A stretch of DNA of 17,289 nt from Clostridium_AB sp036639235 (lineage in GTDB: Bacteria > Bacillota > Clostridia > Clostridiales > Caloramatoraceae): contig NZ_JAVWJB010000038.1 of NCBI RefSeq assembly GCF_036639235.1, positions 1-17,289 on the forward strand, written 5' to 3'. The position numbers and the translations under genes are program-made. Within the stretch, counting starts at the first letter, position 1; each line of letters opens with the position of its first letter. Of the stretch, positions 6,827 through 12,619 are shown piece after piece. The notes under the pieces were generated by a model. The model searched no databases. It was not told the DNA's origin and was given only the letters and a program-made list of their open reading frames with translations.

Positions 6827-7087
6827 CTAACTTCCCATTCTAATAGCCTCTTCAAAGGCATCTTCTATACTCTTCTTTGATAGATTATCTATCTTCTTCT
6901 TTTCATTGATAATAACTACACTTTTCATTATTGGTCCATACTTTCTTATGTAGTCAAAATCCTTACCTACCACATATATTTTAGTATCTACTACTCCATG
7001 ATACTGACTTGAAAGCCCTTCAACTAAGGGTCTATACATATCACATCATGCACATGCATTTATAAATTCAATACAAGGTTTTTTCAT
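6827..7087 (-). CDS. saoT: Thioredoxin-like selenoprotein SaoT, UGA at 7046-7048 read as Sec
   Basis: First gene of the operon, 86 residues. A gene finder stopping at UGA would keep only the part from MYRP or miss it. From the ATG at 7087, with AGGAG about 8-9 nt upstream, the frame reads MKKPCIEFINACA-Sec-CDMYRP: a thioredoxin-like opening strand followed by a C-A-Sec-C redox motif (Cys12, Sec14, Cys15) at the start of helix 1. The rest (TKIYVVGKDFDYIRKYG, then MKSVVIINEKKK, then SIEDAFEEAI) keeps the short beta-alpha-beta pattern of Thioredoxin_3-type proteins, which typically neighbour DUF318 permeases. It may reduce, or carry metal to, SaoE and the other Sec/Cys proteins (inference). It ends in TAG within the ribosome site of saoE. 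The hairpin at 7012-7035 is a strong SECIS candidate. Confidence 0.87.
7012..7035 (-). promoter_or_regulatory. Putative bSECIS of saoT
   Basis: AUAG-A-CCCUU pairs with AAGGG-CUAU: nine base pairs with a single bulged A, closed by the loop AGUUG (G in second position). The loop starts 20 nt after the UGA. This is a stable, well-spaced bacterial SECIS candidate inside the coding sequence. Confidence 0.7.
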
Positions 7088-7124
7088 AATCAAATTCTCC
7101 TATACTTCATTAGTAAAATTAAAC

Positions 7125-7130
7125 ATTATA
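7125..7130 (-). promoter_or_regulatory. Candidate -10 box proximal to saoT
   Basis: A perfect TATAAT on the minus strand, about 38 nt upstream of the saoT ATG, would give a leader of roughly 30 nt. No convincing -35 is seen at 16-18 nt; TTGAAA nearby is spaced wrongly for it. In such AT-rich DNA the call is tentative. Confidence 0.35.
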
Positions 7131-7186
7131 TGAATATAATTTCAAATATATACATTACATATACAATAATATAGGATAATACTGCG

Positions 7187-7210
7187 TTTTTCTATTAAAT
7201 TATGACAAAT
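7187..7210 (-). promoter_or_regulatory. Conserved upstream motif, copy 2 (sao operon)
   Basis: The plus strand reads TTTTTCTATTAAAT, one extra T, then ATGACAAAT, matching 655-677 upstream of the TudS-like gene apart from that base. It lies 100-123 nt before the saoT start. Identity drops abruptly on both sides, which argues for a functional site rather than a duplicated segment. Confidence 0.45.
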
Positions 7211-7397
7211 TATTTATAGTAATTTTCTATTATGTAAAACTTTGTTATTTATTCTCTCTATATCAAAGTCTGGAATAAATTTTACCTATACATAGGCTTA
7301 CCATAATCAGTTTTAACTATTAGATTCTGGTAACATTTTCACTTATAATAAAGACAAGATATACGCCTAACAAAAATTTATTCGACATTTAACCTAC

Positions 7398-7442
7398 AAA
7401 AACAGCTCCTTGGTAGTCTGGAAATACCAAGGAGCTGTTTTT
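7398..7442 (-). terminator. Strong terminator after the DHHW gene (can act in both directions)
   Basis: A perfect 18-bp inverted repeat (AAAAACAGCTCCTTGGTA at 7398-7415 and its complement at 7425-7442) with a 9-nt loop and T runs on either strand. It sits 2 nt past the DHHW gene stop and isolates that operon from the sao leader. Confidence 0.92.
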
Positions 7443-7444
7443 AT

Positions 7445-8545
7445 TTATTTTATGAAATTAATATTCTCAAGGGAGAATATATAAAGTAGTTTTTTACAGT
7501 TAATACTCTCTAAAACATCTTTCATGCCTGTATTATAGTACCTTGGGTCTACCACGTGGATACTTCTATAATGGTCTAGTAAAAAAGGTATTATACTATT
7601 AGCATAGGAGTCCTTAATAATAACTAAATCCTCACTTGCCTTCTGGTTACCTGTTATCTTCATATAAGGATAGTTATCATTTAAAAACACCTTATACTTA
7701 TCCTTTTCTTTAAGTCTTTCCCTAAAGTATATATCATTATATACCTTTCCATCCCTAGTAACCCTATAGCTACTCTCAGAATTTCTAAGATGATATAAAT
7801 TTATAGTATCAGGGGATAAGCTTATATCAATAACCTTAGAATATAAACTTCCATAGAAGCTATTTGATGCATCTTCTATCCTATAGTCAGCTATATTATG
7901 TGAAGGCCTATTAATAGAGTCCATATATGACCTATATACTCTATAACTTCCTCTACTAGTTAAATGATGATCTGTTCTATAATATAGGTAATTATCTCTT
8001 TCTCCTATTAAATCATTTCTAAGTTCTATATTATTAACCTTACCTGAAAGAGAGTTTTTTAAATAATCTAATGAATCATTCTCCTTTTCAGGATCTACAT
8101 ACTTTGGAAGTAGGTTATTATATACAAGAGCCGAGGATGGTATAAATAATGTACTTATTTTATAGCCTTCCTTCTTCATAGCTAAAATATTGTTTACCGC
8201 CTTATCCATAGTACTTTCTGATGGAGTATTAATCTTTTGAAGTAAATATCCATTATCTCCAAAATAAACACCATTTCCTTCTTTTTTAAGCATAGATTTA
8301 TCTAGCATGGTTTTTCCTGCTACAAAACTATCTCTAAAAGGAAACTGGTCTGATATATATGTTTCAAAAGTTTTAGTGTATTTTCCTTTAAATAGCCCAT
8401 AGGTACTAAACTCTGGCATAGTCTGTAATACCCTATTCTCACTTTCTGAGAAATCCCTATCATCAGTTAATAAAAGCAATAGAGAGAATGCTATTAAAGG
8501 AATAATAAATATAGCAATCATTGTAATCTTATATGTCTTTCCCAT
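7445..8545 (-). CDS. DHHW-family (AlgJ/AlgX-like) protein, MBOAT partner
   Basis: A 366-residue protein with one N-terminal membrane anchor (about residues 7-27) and an extracytoplasmic SGNH-like domain. Visible motifs are SENRVLQTMPEF, YISDQFPFRD, YYRTDHHLTSRG (Asp192, His193, His194) and IIKDSYANSIIPFL (Ser313). This is the layout of DHHW/AlgX/AlgJ-like proteins, in which the Asp-His pair and Ser form an acyl-transfer or esterase site. With the MBOAT protein encoded 12 nt upstream, it likely moves acetyl groups onto an exported glycan; the polymer is unknown. The start ATG has GGAGGGAG upstream, which overlaps the TAG stop of the MBOAT gene. Confidence 0.82.
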   Translation of the reverse strand: MGKTYKITMIAIFIIPLIAFSLLLLLTDDRDFSESENRVLQTMPEFSTYGLFKGKYTKTFETYISDQFPFRDSFVAGKTMLDKSMLKKEGNGVYFGDNGYLLQKINTPSESTMDKAVNNILAMKKEGYKISTLFIPSSALVYNNLLPKYVDPEKENDSLDYLKNSLSGKVNNIELRNDLIGERDNYLYYRTDHHLTSRGSYRVYRSYMDSINRPSHNIADYRIEDASNSFYGSLYSKVIDISLSPDTINLYHLRNSESSYRVTRDGKVYNDIYFRERLKEKDKYKVFLNDNYPYMKITGNQKASEDLVIIKDSYANSIIPFLLDHYRSIHVVDPRYYNTGMKDVLESINCKKLLYIFSLENINFIK

Positions 8546-8557
8546 ATATTCTCCCTC

Positions 8558-9949
8558 CTAAAACCTAAAATATAAAAATGGATTATAAGTATCATTAACT
8601 AAATAACATATACAAACTATAAACAATGCTAACTGAACTATTGGTATTATAATATTAACCTTAGAGTCTTTAATTTTCTGGGCTATAATCTTAACTAAAG
8701 GTGTTGCTAATATACATCCAATTAATATAACAACTCCATAGCTTGTTAAATAATATAGTCCTGCACTATCTATAAAGTTAGTATTTATAAACATTGCCCC
8801 TACATATTCCTTAATACCAGTTAAGGAATCGATTTCAAATATAACAAAGCCTATTAAAACTAGTAATAGGGCGTATATATGCTGAATAGAAGACGGAAGT
8901 CTAACTAATATATCCTTAATAATAAATTTCTCAACTATTAATATAACTCCAAAATACAGTCCCCAAAATACAAAGTTCCACGCAGCTCCATGCCAAAGCC
9001 CTGTTAGCATCCACACAGTTAAAAGATTAAATATATGACGGCTTACCTTAACCTTATTTCCTCCCATTGGAATGTACACATATTCCCTAAACCATGTTCC
9101 AAGGGATATATGCCACCTTCTCCAAAACTCAGTTATGCTTTTACTTATATATGGATAATTAAAGTTCTCAGGGAAATGGAATCCTATCATCTTACCAAGT
9201 CCTATTGCCATATCTGAATATCCACTAAAGTCAAAGTATATTTGAAGGGTAAATGCAATAATTCCAAGCCAAGCAGTTAACATACTCATGTTACTAAACT
9301 CTGATGCCTTAACAGTAGCCCATAAAAGCCCTATATTATTAGCTATTATAACCTTCTTAAATAGTCCACCTAAAAATCTATAAACACCCTCTGAAAAGTC
9401 ATCTAGTGTTGTTTTTCTATTATCCATTTGATTTTCAACAGATGCATATCTAACAATTGGCCCTGCTATAAGCTGAGGGAACATTGAGATATATGCTCCG
9501 AATGAAATGATATTTCTTTGAACCTTAACCTTATCTAAATATACATCTATAACATATGAAAGTGTCTGGAATGTATAAAATGATATCCCTATAGGAAGGG
9601 GTAACCCCTGAAAATCAATGCTTGTACCTAAAAAGTTATTAACACTATCAACAATGAAACCTGAGTATTTAAAAACCCCAAGCATTCCAAAGTTAATAAT
9701 TAATGAACCGATAAATATGGTTTTAACTAATTTTCTGCGGTGTCTATATTTATCTATTATGATCCCATTATAGAAATCAAAAACTGTTGAAAATATCATT
9801 AAAACAATATAAATAGGCTCACCCCAGCCATAAAATATAAGACTGAATATTAATAACACCCCATTTTTAACTCCCTTAGGTGCTAAGAAATAAACTCCTA
9901 AAAATATAGGAAGAAATATAAACAGGAATAAAAGACTGCTAAAAACCAT
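8558..9949 (-). CDS. MBOAT-family O-acyltransferase (AlgI/DltB/PatA-like)
   Basis: A 463-residue integral membrane protein with about eleven hydrophobic segments. Family motifs are clear: MFPQLIAGPIVRY (156-168), IYFDFSGYSDMAIGLGKMIGF, SITEFWRRWHISLGTWFREYVYIPMGG (His280) and TGLWHGAAWNF (His320, the conserved catalytic His). Such proteins transfer acyl groups, usually acetyl, from a cytoplasmic donor across the membrane to an extracellular partner, as AlgI does in alginate acetylation. The partner is very probably the DHHW protein encoded next. The ATG has AAGAGGTGA upstream. Length is normal for the family. The acceptor glycan cannot be told from this sequence. Confidence 0.92.
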   Translation of the reverse strand: MVFSSLLFLFIFLPIFLGVYFLAPKGVKNGVLLIFSLIFYGWGEPIYIVLMIFSTVFDFYNGIIIDKYRHRRKLVKTIFIGSLIINFGMLGVFKYSGFIVDSVNNFLGTSIDFQGLPLPIGISFYTFQTLSYVIDVYLDKVKVQRNIISFGAYISMFPQLIAGPIVRYASVENQMDNRKTTLDDFSEGVYRFLGGLFKKVIIANNIGLLWATVKASEFSNMSMLTAWLGIIAFTLQIYFDFSGYSDMAIGLGKMIGFHFPENFNYPYISKSITEFWRRWHISLGTWFREYVYIPMGGNKVKVSRHIFNLLTVWMLTGLWHGAAWNFVFWGLYFGVILIVEKFIIKDILVRLPSSIQHIYALLLVLIGFVIFEIDSLTGIKEYVGAMFINTNFIDSAGLYYLTSYGVVILIGCILATPLVKIIAQKIKDSKVNIIIPIVQLALFIVCICYLVNDTYNPFLYFRF

Positions 9950-9983
9950 ATGTCACCTCTTAAACTTCTTATAAATTAAAATA

Positions 9984-10009
9984 GGATGCCCTATAACCTA
10001 TAGGCATCC
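9984..10009 (-). terminator. Hairpin between the DUF4358 and MBOAT genes (terminator or attenuator)
   Basis: GGATGCC at 9984-9990 pairs with GGCATCC at 10003-10009, with a possible inner TATA/TATA helix. On the minus strand it is followed by TATTTTAATTTAT, a broken T tract. It probably ends or attenuates transcripts from the DUF4358 gene before the MBOAT gene. Confidence 0.6.
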
Positions 10010-10031
10010 CTTATTCTACTGTAATAATATA

Positions 10032-10505
10032 CTATTTTGTTGATTCATCAATTGTTTTTGATATTTTTTCAACATCTGGTGAAATTACCATAAACACATA
10101 ATTACCATTTTGTTTTAATACATGTGCCTTTATTTGGTCATATACCTCTGGTAAATATCTTTCAAAAGCCTGCTCTTGGTTCTTAACTCTCTGCTCTACC
10201 TTACCAAGTAACTCCTTAGCAGCCTTCTCGTCCTTAGCCTTAAGAACTATAATCTCATCAGCCTTAACGTTTACAGGTGTATAGTATCCGAAGTATTCTT
10301 CAACATCACCTTTTTTAATGCCGTATAATTGCTCTAAAACCTCATCATCAACCTTCTTCAGGAAAGATACATCTGTAGTCTTAGTTACTGATTCATCAAT
10401 ACTCTTAAGTGAAACATCACTTCCTCCTGATGAACATGATACAAGTGTTAGCATACCTAGTGATGCTATTATTATAGAAGCAATTGCCTTTTTTAGCTTA
10501 TTCAT
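10032..10505 (-). CDS. DUF4358-type lipoprotein
   Basis: A 157-residue lipoprotein with a signal peptide and lipobox LVSC (Cys24), followed by an alpha/beta domain (LEQLYGIKKGDVEEYFGYY, then KADEIIVLKAKDEKAAKELLGK, then NGNYVFMVISPD) that I recognise as DUF4358. Proteins of this family recur beside MBOAT and DHHW genes in Clostridia, as here, so a part in the same envelope acylation pathway is likely though unproven. The start ATG has GGGAGG 5-6 nt upstream. A hairpin with a weak T tract separates it from the MBOAT gene, which may set relative expression. Confidence 0.8.
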   Translation of the reverse strand: MNKLKKAIASIIIASLGMLTLVSCSSGGSDVSLKSIDESVTKTTDVSFLKKVDDEVLEQLYGIKKGDVEEYFGYYTPVNVKADEIIVLKAKDEKAAKELLGKVEQRVKNQEQAFERYLPEVYDQIKAHVLKQNGNYVFMVISPDVEKISKTIDESTK

Positions 10506-10532
10506 GATAACCTCCCAAAATATATTTTTTAA

Positions 10533-10541
10533 ATTATATCA
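10533..10541 (-). promoter_or_regulatory. Extended -10 promoter of the DUF4358 gene
   Basis: The minus strand reads TGATATAAT, an extended -10 (TGnTATAAT), 28-36 nt upstream of the ATG. No clear -35 is seen, as is usual for extended -10 promoters. The region also carries the oppositely directed degV promoter. Confidence 0.5.
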
Positions 10542-10548
10542 TATATCC

Positions 10549-10578
10549 TTGTTATTATAATTACAAAATGGTTATAAT
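10549..10578 (+). promoter_or_regulatory. degV promoter
   Basis: TTGTTA (10549-10554), an 18-nt spacer and TATAAT (10573-10578) on the plus strand, about 46 nt before the degV ATG. It is a reasonable sigma-A promoter. Confidence 0.55.
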
Positions 10579-10623
10579 GTTATTTATATATTTAAATACA
10601 TTCTAACTATGGAGGACTAGTTT

Positions 10624-11472
10624 ATGGCTATAAAAATAGTAACCGACAGTACAGCCTATATACCTAAGGCTCTACTAGAAGAATACGACATTAAAGTTAT
10701 TTCTCTTAATGTTACGATGAATGATAAGTCATACAGAGAACTTGATTTATCAAATGATACATTCTATACAGAAATGGCTAACCTTAATAATATTCCAACA
10801 TCTTCACAACCTTCTCCAATGGAGATATATAAAGTATTTGAAGATATTGTTAAGTCTTCAGATACTGTTGTTGGGATTTTTCTATCCTCAAAAATGAGTG
10901 GTACATACTCAAGTACTAACCTTGCTGCATCAATGGTTCGTGATAACTACCCTAATGCAGATATTCACCTAATAGACTCCCTTACCAACTGTATGCAAAT
11001 GGGATTTATGGTTATTGAAGCTGCTAAAGCTGCTTTAGAAGGTAAGACCTTAGAGGAGGTTATTAATACTGCTAAGGCTGTTCAGGCTAATAGTAGATTC
11101 TTATTTACTCCACATACACTTGAATATCTTCATAAGGGTGGTAGAATAGGCGGTGCATCTGCACTTTTTGGAAAAATACTCCAGATTAAGCCTATACTAA
11201 CAGTAGAGAATGGTGAAACTACCCTTTTCACTAAGGTAAGAACTAAGAAAAAAGCTATAGACACTATTTTATCTAAGCTTTTAGAGGATATAGAAGGCAA
11301 AGCACTTGGTGGAATTATAGTTCACCATATTAACTCACCTGAGGAAGGTGAGAACCTTGCCTCTATTATAGAATCTAAAACAGGTATTAAGCCCTACATT
11401 GGTTCTATTGGGCCTGTAATAGGTCTTCATGTAGGACCTCAAAGCATTGGAATAGCATACTTTACAAAATAA
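10624..11472 (+). CDS. DegV family fatty-acid-binding protein
   Basis: A 282-residue cytosolic protein with the full DegV fold: N-terminal IKIVTDSTAYIP, IPTSSQPSP, LSSKMSGTYSS (fatty-acid carboxylate contact region), HLIDSLTNCMQMG, LEYLHKGGRIGG and the C-terminal GPVIGLHVGPQSIGIAY. DegV/FakB-type proteins hold a fatty acid for the FakA kinase, feeding exogenous fatty acids to phospholipid synthesis; clostridia usually have several paralogues, so the ligand is not known. GGAGG lies 9 nt before the ATG. It is a single-gene unit between its own promoter and a strong terminator. Confidence 0.93.
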   Translation: MAIKIVTDSTAYIPKALLEEYDIKVISLNVTMNDKSYRELDLSNDTFYTEMANLNNIPTSSQPSPMEIYKVFEDIVKSSDTVVGIFLSSKMSGTYSSTNLAASMVRDNYPNADIHLIDSLTNCMQMGFMVIEAAKAALEGKTLEEVINTAKAVQANSRFLFTPHTLEYLHKGGRIGGASALFGKILQIKPILTVENGETTLFTKVRTKKKAIDTILSKLLEDIEGKALGGIIVHHINSPEEGENLASIIESKTGIKPYIGSIGPVIGLHVGPQSIGIAYFTK

Positions 11473-11477
11473 AAAAT

Positions 11478-11511
11478 CAGGCTATTTCTAAAATTACTTA
11501 GAAATAGCCTG
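11478..11511. terminator. Bidirectional terminator between degV and the Tim44-like gene
   Basis: A perfect 14-bp stem (CAGGCTATTTCTAA and its complement) with a 6-nt loop. On the minus strand it is followed by ATTTTTTATTTT, on the plus strand by TTCTTATGTTT. It serves the two convergent genes, whose stop codons lie within 10 nt of it on each side. Confidence 0.88.
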
Positions 11512-11520
11512 TTCTTATGT

Positions 11521-12390
11521 TTATGATAGGTTATTTGGTGATGCCTCATGTATTTGGCGAATATCATCTAAAACCCAATTTCCTCTTTCTTTAATGAATC
11601 TCCAGTATTCACTATAGGAATTAGGGTATCTTTGGTCACCATCTATTACCTGATTTGTTTTTTCGTTTATTGTATAGTCAATTGATGATGCCTCAACAAG
11701 TATCCATACCACATCATCATTATCTCCCGGTCTATCTACTACTGACACAGGAGTTAGATTAAGTAGCTTATAGTCTTTAAGAATATTAACTTCACCTCTA
11801 ACACTCATCCATTGAAGCTTCGAGTTAACTTCCTCAAAATACCTTTCACTAAGATATTCCCTTGAGAAATTTAAGTCTCTATTCATCCACCCAGTTGCAT
11901 ATCCATAGAATACGTCACTGGCCCTATTTTTAAGGTCATCATGTCTCCATGAAGAACCTTCATTTGAGGCAATTCCAATAACATTTGAAGGATTATTAAA
12001 CCCATTGTCTTCTCTTTTAAAATTATTTATATTAGGATTTCCTCCTCCTTGGCTGTAATTATTGCCTCCTCCTGAGTTTCTTTTTCCGCCTCTAAAAACC
12101 CCTCTACTAGCAAGGTATAATCCTCCACCTACTAGTGCAACTCCCCCAAGTGAAAACATTGCTATACCAGACATTATTCTTCCAAATGGAGAACCAAAGA
12201 AGAATCCTCCTCTTCTATAGCTATTTGAGTATGATGATGAATGGCTTTTAGGAGCTACGAATCCTCCCTTGCTTCCTCCACTAAATCCACCCTTACCTCC
12301 ACCTGGTCTTGCAAAAACCGTAAGTGGGGTTATCATAAGTAAAATAACCACTATAGCTATAATAGATCTTTTTTTCTTTAAAAACTTCAT
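11521..12390 (-). CDS. Gly-rich membrane protein with Tim44-like domain
   Basis: A 289-residue protein with an N-terminal signal or anchor segment (residues 9-27), then a Gly/Ser-rich stretch beginning RPGGGKGGFSGG, a second hydrophobic segment (about 71-94), a low-complexity Gly/Asn linker, and a C-terminal domain (about 150-285) with the look of the Tim44-like/MBA1 fold: NRASDVFYGYATGWMNRDL, then LSERYFEEVNSKLQWM, then YWRFIKERGNWVLDDIRQI. Bacterial members are membrane-associated and mostly uncharacterised. AAGGTG precedes the ATG, and an extended -10 (TGATATAAT) lies 33-41 nt upstream, suggesting single-gene transcription. Confidence 0.75.
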   Translation of the reverse strand: MKFLKKKRSIIAIVVILLMITPLTVFARPGGGKGGFSGGSKGGFVAPKSHSSSYSNSYRRGGFFFGSPFGRIMSGIAMFSLGGVALVGGGLYLASRGVFRGGKRNSGGGNNYSQGGGNPNINNFKREDNGFNNPSNVIGIASNEGSSWRHDDLKNRASDVFYGYATGWMNRDLNFSREYLSERYFEEVNSKLQWMSVRGEVNILKDYKLLNLTPVSVVDRPGDNDDVVWILVEASSIDYTINEKTNQVIDGDQRYPNSYSEYWRFIKERGNWVLDDIRQIHEASPNNLS

Positions 12391-12422
12391 AATATCAACA
12401 CCTTAACTTTTAATTATTAATT

Positions 12423-12431
12423 ATTATATCA
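12423..12431 (-). promoter_or_regulatory. Extended -10 promoter of the Tim44-like gene
   Basis: The minus strand reads TGATATAAT, identical to the extended -10 elements upstream of the DUF4358 and AlaX genes. It lies 33-41 nt before the ATG. Confidence 0.5.
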
Positions 12432-12583
12432 CTATTAGTATTTATAAATTCTAAAAATAAGTATAAAAAGGTCTTTTTCAAAACAATTTAATTTTGTAAT
12501 AACTTTTCGTATACTCTAGTACAGGTAGTATATGATGGATTCCTTGATATATGGTGGTATGGTGCCCTAGCTGTAATAACTTT

Positions 12584-12615
12584 AAAGGGACTATCTCTTA
12601 TAAGACAGTCCCTTT
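12584..12615 (-). terminator. Terminator after the chemoreceptor gene
   Basis: AAAGGGACT at the base pairs with AGTCCCTTT, extended by about five more pairs including two G-U. It lies 4 nt past the chemoreceptor stop. The T run after the stem on the minus strand is short and interrupted (AAAGTTATT), so its strength is uncertain. Confidence 0.6.
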
Positions 12616-12619
12616 GTGT

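Larger units (their letters stand above)
7088..7397. other. Intergenic region upstream of the sao operon
   Basis: About 310 nt without a supportable gene. On the minus strand, reading toward saoT, it holds a possible distal promoter TTGTTA-N17-TATTAT (about 7344-7372), then a potential structured leader with hairpins at 7298-7333 (TTACC-AG-AATC with GATT-AT-GGTAA) and 7285-7296 (CCTA-TGTA-TAGG), then the conserved motif at 7187-7210, then a proximal TATAAT. No known riboswitch consensus was recognised. Confidence 0.4.

Noticed and set aside
783..7087. UGA meaning Trp or Gly (alternative genetic code)
   Set aside because: Other genes here use TGG for Trp and have no internal TGA, and saoA ends in TGA with a coupled downstream start. 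TGA occurs inside only the five genes, at positions next to Cys or in conserved motifs.
7381..7390. TTCGACATTT shared with 15771-15780
   Set aside because: It is only 10 bp, lies in opposite regulatory contexts (one copy next to a terminator), and is likely a chance match or a promoter fragment.
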